Shown: positions 43,355 to 54,400 of the stretch, piece by piece
Layout of the letters: every line of letters starts with the position of its first letter
Numbering within the stretch: position 1 is the stretch's first letter
Assembly (NCBI GenBank): GCA_012656075.1
Contig: JAAKBF010000047.1
Location: 806,001-870,000 of the forward strand
Direction: 5' to 3'
DNA: 64,000 bases
Source of the DNA: Phytophthora hibernalis
Taxonomy: Eukaryota; Oomycota; Peronosporomycetes; Peronosporales; Peronosporaceae
The notes under the pieces: generated by a model
The model's database searches: none
Told to the model about the DNA's origin: nothing
The model's input: only the letters and a program-made list of their open reading frames with translations
Made by a program: the position numbers and the translations under genes

Positions 43355-44479
43355 TCATCGGAGCTCGCTCTCTTGTAAACGCAGCCACTGCGTCATCGCG
43401 TCATGCCCACTGCCAGTAGCAGCGGATAGTGCCAACGCGAGCATACTCTCGCTCAGATGCTCTTGGTACGTCAAAAACACCCACTCGGCCACAATAACGT
43501 GGCCATTCTCGGCTGCAGAGCTGAAGGCCCAGCAAAACCACTGCATCTCGTCTTTCGGTCGCACACTTTGCAGCAGATACTGCACCACTTGCAATCTTCC
43601 TTGAGCTGCAGCTCCGTGGATCGCCGCCTTGGTGCAACCTTCACGTCGATTCGAGTGCAGCCACTGAACAACCTCCAAATATCCATTCGAGGCGGCACCA
43701 TCTATGGCCCACGTGCTGCATCCTTCCGTCCTGTTTTCATGTAACCACTTCACCACGTGCAAATGTCCATTGGAAGCAGCAAAGTCCATGAACTTGGCCA
43801 TGCCCAGATCCTCGCGGTTCAAATGTAGCCATTTTACGGCCTCCAGGTGACCGTTACTCGATGCCCAGCTCACGGCGCGTCCTGCGTAGCACTCGCTCAT
43901 ATTTTCGTGCAACCATTGCAACACATTGACGTGGCCATGTTTGGCCGCCTCGTCCATTGGATTGAAGTTGTAGCCGCCCCACAAGGTGTTCGTCTCCTTG
44001 TCAACGTCTTGGTGCTGCTTGATCCACTTCAACACGTGGGCGTGGCCTGAAGCAGCTGCATGACACACCATGTGCTGACTCAGAGGTGTGGGGTCCCGCT
44101 TGAAGATGTACGAGAGCTCTCGTTCGCTGTCTCCGCGGTGGATGGCGGCGGCGAACACTCCTTCGACACTCAACACGTCCAGAAAATCGCTAATGTGGCG
44201 CGTGACGTGGGGCAGCGCTGCCGGGAGGCACTTGCGCGTGACGAGCACTGCAGCCGAGAACAGCGGCCAATCCATGGCAATGACGAGCCGATCTTGAACT
44301 GAGCCACGATGGTTCGAGCGGATGGCGATGGTTCGCCAGGGATAGGGCCATGCATCGGCTGGTGGACAGTTGAAGCTGCCCATGTGCGTGTTGTTCAAAG
44401 GAGATATGACAAATACCAGTGGCACCCTTTCGAGTGCAACGGTCAAGCAACTTCCGAATAGAAGGCCACTTATCATCAT
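43355..44479 (-). CDS. Ankyrin-repeat protein
   Basis: Open from the ATG at 44479 to a stop at 43355 (374 residues). A second ATG at 44275 (MDWPLFSAAVLVTRKCLP) would give 306 residues and is a likely alternative start, because the segment before it looks non-conserved. From about residue 140 there are at least six ankyrin-type repeats of the oomycete form, each with 'GH(L/V)xVxxWLHxN' (EAAKHGHVNVLQWLHEN, SSNGHLEAVKWLHLN, ASNGHLHVVKWLHEN, ASNGYLEVVQWLHSN, AAQGRLQVVQYLL). No other domain is seen. Presumably a protein-interaction module. Confidence 0.75.
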   Translation of the reverse strand: MMISGLLFGSCLTVALERVPLVFVISPLNNTHMGSFNCPPADAWPYPWRTIAIRSNHRGSVQDRLVIAMDWPLFSAAVLVTRKCLPAALPHVTRHISDFLDVLSVEGVFAAAIHRGDSERELSYIFKRDPTPLSQHMVCHAAASGHAHVLKWIKQHQDVDKETNTLWGGYNFNPMDEAAKHGHVNVLQWLHENMSECYAGRAVSWASSNGHLEAVKWLHLNREDLGMAKFMDFAASNGHLHVVKWLHENRTEGCSTWAIDGAASNGYLEVVQWLHSNRREGCTKAAIHGAAAQGRLQVVQYLLQSVRPKDEMQWFCWAFSSAAENGHVIVAEWVFLTYQEHLSESMLALALSAATGSGHDAMTQWLRLQESELR

Positions 44480-44726
44480 CAACGGTCAAGCAGCTACTTC
44501 GAAGTAAGACACAGCAAGATGGCGCGAGGACTGACTCCGAGGTACACTTGTCGATCCGCAAGTTTTGGAAATGGAGAATGGATGCTCAATTCCAGCTCGA
44601 GATTCAGGTTATTTATTGGGAGCAAAAGGAGTTGCTCCACTTGGACCGGATGATTGCAGAACCGAATGGAGAAGCGCTTTCGCTTCATCATTTGCACGGT
44701 ACCAATTCTGCATACTCAAAAGTCTC

Positions 44727-44798
44727 GACCCTGATGGGACTCGAACCCACAACCCCCTGATTAGAAGTCAGATGCGCTATCCATTGCGCCACAAGGTC
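44727..44798 (-). tRNA. tRNA-Arg (anticodon UCU)
   Basis: Minus strand, 72 nt, no intron. The acceptor stem GACCTTG/CAGGGTC pairs over seven positions. The anticodon loop CTTCTAA gives UCU. The T-loop GGTTCGAGTCC and D-arm (GGCGCAATGGATAGCGC) are canonical. The 3' CCA is not encoded, as expected for a nuclear eukaryotic tRNA. Confidence 0.95.
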
Positions 44799-44968
44799 TT
44801 CACCTCACCAGCCAATTCAAAGTCAAATCGAGCGCCAGTCGCAAGAATAATGGTGGCCCAGGAAGAAAACATCTCTACGTGTAGCGAGCAAACCTGAAAG
44901 GTGCAAGTTGTCTATTTATCTATACCGCTGGCTGCATGTTATGAAGATTATCCGCGAGATCCATGGAT

Positions 44969-45944
44969 CTACTCGACTCCGTCCGTCTGTCGGAATCGCT
45001 TGAGAATCCCCATGAAGAACGCCTTGCGGTTATTCACGCGGTCGCTCACACATCGGTTGTACTCCTCGAGCGCCGTCTTGGCCGTCTCGTAGTCGAACCA
45101 CGACAGAAAGTCGATCATGCGGTCGTCCACGTCATCCTGCTGGAGCTTGTACTCGGGTCCGTCAATGTGTTTCTGGATCAGCGCCTTGGTCTTCTCCACC
45201 TGCACGCTGCTCTGCTTCTTCCGCAACGAGTCGATCTTGCTGCGTCGGTTCTCCGACTTGTTGCCACCGCCACCAGCCGTCATCTCTACGTTGATCCGAC
45301 GGCCTTGCAGCAGCGTGTGGTGACGCGACAGGGCTGCTCCCAGTGCCTTGCTGTCCTTCACCTCAATGAAGGCCGTGCCCTTGAACCTGTTCGTCTTCTT
45401 GTCCGTCAGCATGCGCAACTTGATGTCGCCAGCCTCTGCAAAGTGTTTGCGGACCATCGCCTCCGTCGCGCGGTAAGGCAGCTGGCCCACGAACAGTGTC
45501 AAGTGGATGCTCTTGTTGTTTTCCTCATCTACGGCCTTTTCTTCCTCGTCTTCTGCTTCTTCTGCGGCGGCGGCTTGTGCTCCTCCACGCCGTCGACCTT
45601 ACGCTTGGCCTGGCGCTTCAGAAGACGCCGCTGCTGGGCGTTCAATGCGTCGGTTGAAGTTGCCGTGACGTCAGTGGGTGCCACTTCAGTCGGCCCATCC
45701 CCTCGGCAGTCACAACTTCAGTTTTGTGCTTGGCTAGTCGCGCCAGGCGGCGACGCTCCTTGGTGTTAAGTTGCTGGTCCTCGCCTTGAGTTTCGGACTT
45801 GATAGGCTTCTCAGACTGCGCAGAATCGACGGGTTCAGGCTGCGTGGCCTCTTGCTTGACTACTTCTTGCTTGGCGGCATCCTCGGGGTTTTGCTGCTGG
45901 CGCAGCAGCTTTCGGCGCTGCTTGGCGTTGAGTGTAGAGTCCAT
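44969..45944 (-). CDS. RRM nucleolar-type RNA-binding protein (Nop6-like)
   Basis: ATG at 45944. The N-terminus has three similar basic repeats (LNAKQRRKLLRQQ, LNTKERRRLARLAK, LNAQQRRLLKRQAKRK) in an acidic/Glu-rich context. Next comes one RRM (RNP2 LFVGQLPY, RNP1-like KGTAFIEV) and then RRINVEMTAGGGGNKSENRR, typical of yeast Nop6-type ribosome-biogenesis proteins. A C-terminal segment (YNRCVSDRVNNRKAFFMGIL) ends at 44969. The frame needs two one-base corrections, one in the G-run of GAGGGGATGGG (about 45700) and one near 45550. Total length plus two is a multiple of three. I treat it as a functional gene with assembly indels rather than a pseudogene. Confidence 0.75.
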
Positions 45945-46134
45945 GGTGGCGAATGGAGGAAGTGAATCGATTGATTGGCTGGCTGGCGGCGTATAGAAAT
46001 TAAATGGTGTAGAGGTTGTGTTAGCAAAAATGAAGTGGTGTGCGACACACATGCAACGTGTTTGATAGTATAATAGTCTTCCCGTTAGTACTAATAGTAG
46101 TACTAAACTATTAGTACTAAGCATATTATGCCTA

Positions 46135-46925
46135 CACCGTTCACTCTAATTTGTCGTGCTTCGAATACCGGTATAGTCATGCTACAGTACTTTTCGTGAC
46201 ACCACCATTTTTTCTTAAACAGCTTAACACGCATTGCCTGTAACAACACGCCCTTTTCACCCCTTCCATACAGTTATCCAGTGTAAATCTAGCCATATCT
46301 CAAATCATTTCGGATCGAAGTCGACCAAATTCTTATCATCCAGAACCGTTAGGAAGCGCTAATTTCGCATGAATATGCTACAGCTAACGACGACTCTATT
46401 TGCAGTACAACATTCCTTCCACTGCATAAGTCGTCTGATAACTGAATGCCAAGATCTTGGTCGGTCGTATTGCCAACAGTTGAATGATTTGCAGCAGATT
46501 TTCCCGTAGTCTATTTGGGAGGCTGGCATACTTTAATCAAGTCATCTAAATTATTCTATTTTTGAGTATTTTCCAACATATCCCTCATGACATCCCTCCT
46601 GCGGATTTCCCGCGATTTTCAAATTTGAGCAACTTGGCAAAATTGCAGTCATTGGCTGAAAAGTTCGCAATAAGACCTTTTCAACGATACCCCGTGGTTA
46701 AATTGAATGCTATTGGTCGATCCAACCGGATATAGCAAAATTTCCGCCCGACCGAACCGCCGAAAAGGGCGGGTTGTTACAGGCAATGCGTGCTAAAAGA
46801 GCACGAAGACACCAAGCCAAAGCAAATCATGATCTTACTTTCAATCAAATTTAAATATTGGTATCACAAGATCAAATCAAAAGTTTGGATTTCTACAACA
46901 AAAATCACCATTATTAGTCAGGGTC
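46135..46925. mobile_element. Family-A short element, copy 2, interrupted by another element
   Basis: TTCACTCTAATTTGTCGTGC, then CTTTTCGTGACAC, match the left part of 30978-31258. After the insertion at 46227-46793, AAATATTGG, TTTCTACAACAAAAATCACC and ATTAGTCA match its right part (TTTCTGCAGCAAAAATTG, ATTAGTCA). The terminal ends are worn. Confidence 0.5.
46227..46793. mobile_element. 567-bp mariner-type MITE with TA target duplication
   Basis: Ends are CACGCATTGCCTGTAACAA at left and its inverse at right, then (A)CCCGCCCTTTTC, about 32 bp with few mismatches. A TA flanks each side (46225-46226, 46794-46795). Interior without ORF. Confidence 0.8.
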
Positions 46926-47880
46926 AGACTAAACGGCTTTAGTCGTATAGATTTTGAATAGCTACTATTATACTAGCTCTACTAATTCCATGAACACGTG
47001 GGCGGCGTTTAGACCCTTGTGACCGCACGAAATGAGTGGTTCTCCGGCGATATATAACATTTCCCTTCCTCTCTCTCTCATTCTTCGATTTCCGTCTCCT
47101 AGATCCCAGCGATATAAAGTTCGCCAAGATCGAATGCTGACCTGGACGCGACGCCCCTTGCTGTATGTGCGGGCGATCGGTACATTACCTATGCAGCAAC
47201 AACCTCTGCAATAAGGCAGATCTATCAAACCGACACAGCTAATAAATCTGATAGACGTATTCACTAACTAAACATTGTCACAACGTATGTGCGCTGAAAC
47301 ATTTTTCGGCAACGCCGATGCTTCTCAAGAACTGGCACTAATAACACATCCGGGATCTACGCGTCTATTAATAGTCAAGCTACGGATCATCGATCTTGCT
47401 CCATCAGAAATGGATGAATGCCGCCCCCACATGCAAAATCCAAGCATCGGTTTCTCTTCGTTCTCCTGACAACACGACATAACCCATCTGAACGGTGATA
47501 CCCGAACCGTGACGTATCGATGCAAGACGTAGCGCGGCAGCAGTACATCATTTTCAAGAATGTGTATTTTAAACGGTCCTTCGTCATGATCTCTCTCAAA
47601 ACGCGTTCCGATGACGAGTGCGCACAACGCTAGTTCGTGCTGAGGCATAGTCATGCTAGATTGAGCGGTCAAAAGAGGTATGAGGCGAGCCGATTGTATC
47701 ATTGAGTTTAGTACTAATACAGTAGTTTCAATATTTAGTGTAGTACAAGCCTTCACTGCTGATATAATGTACTGAGCCTTCACTGCTGATATAATAGATA
47801 CAAACTAATACCAGACGGAACCAAGGCGAATATTTAGTCTTAGTACTATGGAGTAAAATCACTACTACTATCAATCCCTG
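46926..47880. other. No gene supported
   Basis: The longest frame (47325-47783, minus, 152 codons) starts with a non-ATG codon and has no recognisable motif. An internal ATG version is possible but unsupported. A CAGCAGTGAAGGCTT/TATAATG word is tandemly repeated near 47750-47795. Confidence 0.35.
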
Positions 47881-47919
47881 ATTGTGGCCAGCAGTTTTCT
47901 CGGGACAATTGAGATGGAG

Positions 47920-48484
47920 CGGCCATTTATTTGGGCGAAGTGGTGACGGAAATGGAGAGATGGGAGCTGCAGCTAAAAGGCTCGGGGAGTGTCCTTAAGA
48001 GTCACAGATACCGTGATAAGGTGAACACGAGTGAAATTAGTGAATTGTCAGCGATCCACGCCGTACAAAACCTTTCTTACGTAACCCCACAACAACTCTA
48101 GTTGCCAGGATATTCCCTTTTCTTCGGCCCAAAATCTGCTGCAGGCGCAGAGCACTGGTTTTCATTATCATCGTATCAGTTCCCACAGCGTATACGACGA
48201 ACACGATACACACAGCGGGCGCGGCGGCGGGGGTGAAGGGTCTTGCGGTTTGGCATACTGATGGTCGCGGTTATCGCTGGGCTCCAAGGGACGACCGCAG
48301 TGAGCGCCATCTTGGCGTTGCCGTTGTAGAAGATGCCTCGCAGCACCTGCGTCTCTCTGGAGATGACCCCCACTAGAGTCGTCGGCACTCCAAGTGCGAA
48401 CATATCTTCACTGCACAGGAACTCTCTCAACGTGGATCTCAGCACTTTTCGGCCACCTGTTGTTCTGGAGTACGGAGGCGACGC
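47920..48484. pseudogene. Scrambled partial copy of the SELO gene
   Basis: The plus strand 47925-47985 encodes a piece like SELO (YLGEVVTE-ERWELQLKGSG). The minus strand 48484-48300 encodes GGRKVLRSTLREFLCSEDMF, ALGVPTT and QVLRGIFYNGNAKMA. Then, at 48250-48190, the minus strand jumps to the C-terminus (AKPQDPSPPPPRPLCVSCSS). The segments are in mixed orientation with about 1.1 kb of SELO missing. The 3' flank (GAGCACTGG(C/T)TTTCATTATCATC at 48151) also matches that of the main gene. A dead, rearranged duplicate. Confidence 0.85.
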
Positions 48485-48806
48485 AAATTCTTCTGCGTGA
48501 AGACACGCGCGCATGCTACGTTTTCTCTGATTTGATCGGTTACTGACACGTAGAAGAAGGCAAAAGATAAAAAAATGCGAGGACGCTGGCTCCTGGTCAC
48601 ATTTTGAGCAGGGCTGTGGAAATATAGATTGTATATTGATTGTAGACCTTCATGCTGGAGCAATCAATAATTGCAATCTGAACAATCTTAGTGCTAGTGA
48701 TTGCAATCTATTGTCTTATACTACACTTTAGTAAGGCGTAGTTATAATATATACATCGAAGTATAATAATATTATATTGCATGCTATTTACACTATATAG
48801 GCGCTG

Positions 48807-49145
48807 ATGTCGCGCTTCGACAAGTTTGGCAACGGTGCTGGTGGGTTTGGACAAGCGGGCGGAGCCAGCAATCACCTGGGTTTCGGAGCTGTCCGCAACG
48901 GCGTCAAACCGGCACGACCACGAAATGGATTCATGGGTGGTCCTGGTAGCGTTGCAACTTCGACGGCGGGAATGGGAGGCGTCTCTGGTAATGGCGCTGG
49001 CAACGCCGGTCTGGGTAACGGCGAACCGGTGATCCCCGCACCGACGACACCGGGCAGTGAACCAACATCTCTCAATGATAATGGGACGGCTGGTGGGGAT
49101 GGAGGAACCCCTGGAGCGGCTGCAAGAGATGGAGAAGGAACATGA
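48807..49145 (+). CDS. Gly-rich ORF inside the hAT element, unproven
   Basis: ATG at 48807, 112 residues, low-complexity Gly/Ala/Asn (KFGNGAGGFGQAGGASNHLG) with no domain. The opposite strand is equally open and Pro-rich over the same bases, so coding direction is undecided. It may be a second captured host fragment. Confidence 0.25.
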   Translation: MSRFDKFGNGAGGFGQAGGASNHLGFGAVRNGVKPARPRNGFMGGPGSVATSTAGMGGVSGNGAGNAGLGNGEPVIPAPTTPGSEPTSLNDNGTAGGDGGTPGAAARDGEGT

Positions 49146-49265
49146 GCCGGCGCTTTTGCTGGCGGAGCAAACGGAATCCTGACGCATTGATAGGTGGCCA
49201 ATTTCGAGGCTTTGGTGGTGCAGGGGTAAACTCGGGGGTGGTCGCCTAGACAATGGTGGCGGAGT

Positions 49266-49412
49266 CTTGCCTTGAAGAAGATGGAAAGACTTGAGGTCCT
49301 TGGCCATGGCAAAGGCCGGAAGCTCGATGTCGACACCATAGAACTCAGCAGCGATGCGCACCTTGAAGACGCGGTAATTGGCGGAGTTCATGTAGAGCTT
49401 ATTAACACACAG
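49266..49412 (-). pseudogene. Fragment like elongation factor 1-gamma GST N-terminus
   Basis: The minus strand reads NKLYMNSANYRVFKVRIAAE, then FYGVDIELPAFAMAKDLKSF. This resembles the first 45 residues of the GST-like N-terminal domain of eEF1B-gamma ('KLY...NxRxxKxxIAAxYxGVxIExPxFxMGKDNKTPEF'). The family's next block is absent and the frame stops soon after. It lies inside the hAT ends, so it looks like captured host exon sequence. Confidence 0.55.
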
Positions 49413-49578
49413 CAATTAGCTCCCAAGGCTCTTAGAGCCTGAAAGCACAATATTCTGATTGTGATTGTCGATTGACATCTCTCCACAATCAATTATTGTG
49501 GTTGACAATCTCGGCAATATTACAATCACAATCATTTTCCACAGCCCTGCATTTTGAGTGAGCGTCCTGCAAATTATT

Positions 49579-49746
49579 GAAGTCGTAACAAGGTTTCCGT
49601 AGGTAAACCTGCGGAAGGATCACTACCACACCTAAAAACTTTCCACGTGAACTGTATCAACCCTTTTAGTTGGGGGCTTCTGTTCGGCTGGCTTTTGCTG
49701 GCTGGGCGGCGGCTCTACCATGGCGAGCGCCTGGGCCTTCGGGTCT
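49579..49746 (+). pseudogene. Stray rDNA fragment: 18S 3' end plus partial ITS1
   Basis: GAAGTCGTAACAAGGTTTCC and GCGGAAGGATCA are the universal 3' end of 18S rRNA (to about 49626). ITS1 follows with CCACACCTAAAAACTTTCCA, CGTGAACTGTATCAACCC and GTTGGGGGCTTCTGTTCGGC as in Phytophthora. It breaks off at GGGTC. No 5.8S or 18S body is present. Several apparent point changes from the usual rDNA (for example GTAGGTAAACC for GTAGGTGAACC) point to a non-functional copy outside concerted evolution. Confidence 0.85.
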
Positions 49747-49933
49747 GAAAACGTCACAAATACATGCACGGTGGGAACTTTTGTAGCGATTTTGTCACTT
49801 ACCGGTTATATTAAAAATGTTACTTCTACATATTATTGAAGTGGCGATTTTCCTCTACGCTGCGCTCCCACGTTTCACACTTTGTGACCGAAGTTGATCA
49901 TTCGAGAATACTATAATTGGAAAGTTCCAAAGG

Positions 49934-50323
49934 GGGACTCAAATCGAAAAACATTTTCAAAGGGGACTCGATAATTAAAAAGCTAGCTTTTACTCAGCTT
50001 GAGAAATCGTCGCTGGACGGCACGCGCTCAACGGCGTGAGATACCTATGTAACGGGATGATGAGCATTATGCGGTGCGGGCGGGTCCTCGCCCGGCCTGT
50101 TAGACGAAGTACGCTGAGGCATGCACCTGATGGAGAGGGCGATAAGCATGACGCTGCTGGTGTCGTGGAATATCCGGTACTATCAACTCTGTCCTACTTC
50201 GAAGTAATTAATAACGTACTTCTCGTACATCGTGTGCCGTCCAGCGACGATTTCTCAAGCTGAGTAAAAGCTAGCTTTTTAATTATCGAGTCCCCTTTGA
50301 CAATGTTTTTCGATTTGAGTCCC
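49934..50323. mobile_element. 390-bp element with 90-bp terminal inverted repeats
   Basis: Bases 49934-50023 and 50234-50323 are inverted copies with few mismatches (GGGACTCAAATCGAAAAACA, GGGGACTCGATAATTAAAAA, GCTAGCTTTTACTCAGCTTG, TCGTCGCTGGACGGCAC). The 210-bp middle contains CGAAGTACGCTGAGGCATGC and GGACAGAGTTG in inverse and no coding signal. Partial relatives lie at 11664-11715 and 15298-15545, so it is a small dispersed family. Confidence 0.85.
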
Positions 50324-51482
50324 TGCGCGAGTGCCGCGTCAACAGCGCCACCCCATAATCAACACAATAGAATTGTCTATTAATATTTTTGCATGCACTT
50401 GGTCGTCATTTTCCTAACGCCGTCGCCAAAGTTTTGGAATTGGGTTGGGACTTGGATTTGGGATACCGTTCATACTGAAGCGATTCCCGCAGCACAGACT
50501 TCAGAATCCTAACATCCGTTTTTCGCTCAGAGTCGCTTTAGTATAGTTTTTAGAGATCTCGGTAGCCTGACTCGTCACGGATATTCCTTCTCTTCCCCTA
50601 GTTCAGCATCCTTCTCGAAGTATGCTGGCCTTCAGTCTACGATTGAAGTAAAAACGGATAAACTCTAGTCCTTGTCTAACCGTTTGAAACGATCCGCACC
50701 ACCCTAAAGCTCGTTACTGCAAATATTATGAACAGGGCGACAACAAATACAGCAATGGCCGTCGTTCAGTCGAGGCAACCAACAGCCGGCCTTGGAGCAC
50801 CTCATTGGATCTGGGCGTGCTTCTCAGCCAGAGGATTGTAGAATGAGCAGGAAAAGATTGCAGGGCGGCTGAACAACAACATTTGGTGCACGCATTGGGC
50901 TTGAATTCGATCCTATAAATTAATAATATTACAATTTATGTTAGTACTAAATTCCTATTTTAAATTACTAAATTTGTGTTATTACTAGTGACAACACCAA
51001 ATAGTATTAGAATTGTATAGTACTAATTTCGATCCTACTACATGTCGGGAGCATATATTTTGGCAAAAGGCTCGATAAAAGTCTATTATATTAAAACTGA
51101 CAACTCGATTTTATCCTAAGCACGACTTTACTCCGAAGCGGAACTGCAAGCTTAAAAGGCAGGTGCTAAACGCTAAAACTCGATTTTGAAGCACACCCGT
51201 CTTGTTTACAGCCTGGAAACGCAGAAATGCAGTTCTGGGAGTGCAAAAGCGAGATCGTTGGGTGCATCTCAGCCTTTTGCAATCGAAACTGATTTGCACA
51301 AAGTCTATTTTAGAGGTCTAAAATAGACGGCAAAATAAAATGCAAAAATGCAAAGGACAATACGTGTTATTTTAATAACACGTTTTAATACATGTATTAA
51401 AAACAAAACAGAGAAAAAAAGGTTGTTGATCTATTGAGCGTGTGCCAGTCCACACCAATATGGCTACAGTAACGCGTTGCGC
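50324..51482. other. No gene seen
   Basis: Intergenic, partly AT-rich (50915-51070). A short hairpin (CGTGTTATTTTAATAACACG, 51365-51384) lies about 100 bp past the BMS1 stop. Confidence 0.4.
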
Positions 51483-54400
51483 TTAGTTATTCGCTGCCTT
51501 CTGGGCGCGGTAGGCAGCATCCTTGCCTTCGGCACGGTACTTGGCCTTCTTCTCCGCCTTGTGTACGCTTTCGAACTGTTTCTCCTCGCGCTGCTTGCGT
51601 TTCAAGTTATCAGCGTTGCGTTTGCTCTGACGCTCCTTGCGAGTGGCCTCACGGTCGCGACGCACAGTGTTCACGCGCAGCATGAAGCCATACTTTTTCT
51701 TCTCCTCCGGCTCCAGCACCACTGCACGCTTGGTCAAGTAGCCCTTGCCAGCCTTCTTCTTGTCCTCCTTAGGCTTGCTAGCGAACGGCAAGTTGGCCTG
51801 CAGCTTCTTGGGTACCTTCAGCGCCGAGAAATGACGCTCTTTCCGCACGATGGGCTTGTACAAAGAATCCGGGTTCACGGGCACCGCGAGCTTCTGCTCC
51901 TTGCGCAGCTCGTACGTCGTCTTCATGAGCCCCATAGCACTCTTCTTCGACGATCCCTTCACGTTGATGAGCAGCGACGTCACAGGGTTGTACAGCTGCT
52001 TCGGCTCGACAGGCACCCACGTACGGCAGAAGACCAGGTCGCTCTTCAGAATCTTGTCCTCGAAGGTAGCACGGAAGTCACCCTTCTCACCGCGCAGCGC
52101 CTTCTTGATGCGACCACGCACTCCGCTCACAGTGCGAACGCTAGCACCTTCGAACTTAGCAACTTCCAGTTCGGTGTTGAACATACCCTTGATGAAGGCC
52201 GTGTTCTTGTGAATTTTGTTCGGGGTACCGATCAGCTTCAGCTTCTTCACCACGTTGAACTTGTGGTCCAGTTCAAGCACAACACCAGTGCCGCTGACTC
52301 GGAAGCCCTCAGCACTGTTTGACAACGTCTGGAATGCCAGTACACCAGTGTTGGGAGGGCACATGGGGCCGAAAATTGTGGCGTGACAATGCATGTGTTC
52401 CGGCGTGTACTTCAGGTACCGATGACGCTCGTTCGTGTCTTCGATGGAGTACACGGGCAGACTCTGGAATCGCCGCCAGCCGATAGAGAACACCAGGGGG
52501 TCGTTGGTCTTAAGAATCTTCCTGTGCCAACGGTGCTTCTTGAAGCGCATACGCACAAGGCCCAGAGTATCCTCCATGTTAGGCAGGCCACCGACAACAA
52601 TCGGGTTTTTGGGGTCGTAGTAACGAACGAATTCAGCAGGCACACCTGAAAACTCGATGCGGACATAGAGACCGTTGCGGAAGCCCTCCAGCTGAAGACG
52701 CATGTCCTCACCTTCTTCGCCGAACTCCTCAGCGTTACGCTGGGCCTGCTCCTCACGAAGGCGCTTAGCCTCCACCATGACCTCCGTTAATTCTTCATCC
52801 TCATCATCCTTGTTCTTCCTCTGGCCGCCGACTTCCACGTCGTCGTCATCATCGACCATCTTCTTTGCTGATTTTTGCGCACGAAGGCGCTCGCGGATCT
52901 GCTCATCGGTCTCCTCCTGTTCGCCCTCTTCATCTTCACTTCCATCGTTACTGCTGCCGTCGCTGTCATTGTCTCCCTTGTGGACTTCCCCTGTCTCCAA
53001 ATCCTCAAACGAACCATCCATTTCGTCGTCGTTCATCGGATCAACTTGACCGTCATCAACGTCCTCCTCGTCGTTGTCATCCCCGCTCTTCTTATTAACG
53101 CGCTTCCACGATCCAGTCACAAAGCGGTTGCGAATACCCTCCAATACGTCCGGCATGGTCCAGTCGCTTGCATCATCAGTGCCCAGGTGCAAGCGCGAGC
53201 AATCCATGGCGTTGACTGTGTTGTACTTTTCTGATGCTGACGAGGACTGTCCTGAAGCGTTTAACTTGCGCTTCAACGTAAAAATCGTCTTCGTCATCGC
53301 TATCAGTCTTCTGGGAACGCTTGCCACTCTTAGCATCTTCCTCGTTCTCCAGGTCGCGCTCTGTCATGTGAAGCTTTTGGCGCTCGCCATACACGAGCTC
53401 CATTAGGTTCACATCGGCCTGTTCGCGCTCCAAGAAATTGGCAGCAGCACGTGACACGAGGTTCTCCTTCCACCGCAGCTGTGACTGCTCTTCAGTGGTT
53501 TCCTCCTCCTCGTCGCTATCGTCATCCTCGCTATCATTGTCGTCGCTGGAATCCGAGGCAGCACCATCCTTGGCAGTCTCAGAAACCTCGCTCTCATCGA
53601 ATACAGCGCGACGGCGGAGACGACCAGTGCTGTCGCGAACGATGGCTTCCTTAGGCTTACCCACGTTCGGCTCTTCGTCCTCGTCCTCATCGTCCTCATC
53701 GTCATCATCACTATCATCCGACTCGTCTTCTTCATCACTGTCGACTTCGTCCGCACGAATCGCAGCCGTGTTCTTAAACAGCGACAGACTGGCACCCTTC
53801 AGCCTCTCATCAAGACCGACATCCATCTTCTGCATGCTCTGCACCATCTCCACGCCTTCACCGCCGAGACCGATGCGCATGCCGCTTCTACCGCTGGTAT
53901 CAACGTCATCCGCGTCCTGCTCATCGGGCATGACATCACCCGTATCCGGGTTTGTGTAGTTCAGCTGACTCAGATTAATGTACATGGCGTCCTTGTCGTA
54001 CATAATGTTGCCAACATCCGACATGGGTGCGTACAGCAGCGTGTCCTTCTGGGTCAAGTGTTTTTTCTTGGCCGTGCCATCCGGGTTCCGCTTGCTCGAC
54101 GGCACATTGCACGGATCGGGCATTGCCGTCACACTGTCCATGTAAAAGTCTCCAGCACCTGCAATGTGCATCTTCATGCCCGGTTTCAAGTGCGTTCCAC
54201 GCAGGTATCCGTACAAAGTCACTCGACGGTCCACCATCGCGTTCTGCTGAATATCATCGGGCGCCGTGACATCCTCAAAGCGATCCGCGAGCATGTACGG
54301 GTGCGAGTTGCGCCACGTCAAAGGCCTAAACTTCATCCTGGAAATATACAGTGACAAGTTCTGGATCTCTCCTTTCGGATACTTGTTCGCCGAAATGCCG

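Larger units (their letters stand above)
48609..49549. mobile_element. hAT-type non-autonomous element with captured sequence
   Basis: Ends are CAGGGCTGTGGAAA at 48609 and TTTCCACAGCCCTG ending 49549, a typical hAT terminus. The flanking direct repeat is CATTTTGAG (48600-48608 and 49550-49558; hAT makes 8 bp, so one base is ambiguous). Subterminal regions repeat ATTGTGATTG/CAATCAC words. The interior carries GC-rich coding-like sequence instead of a transposase. Confidence 0.8.

Noticed and set aside
47325..47783. 152-codon minus-strand frame as a gene
   Set aside because: No ATG at its start, no motif, and no splice or promoter signals. Flanked by repeats.
51477..52322. 281-codon Leu/Arg-rich plus-strand frame opposite BMS1
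   Set aside because: Antisense of a Lys/Glu-rich coding region, which automatically yields Leu/Phe-rich open frames.
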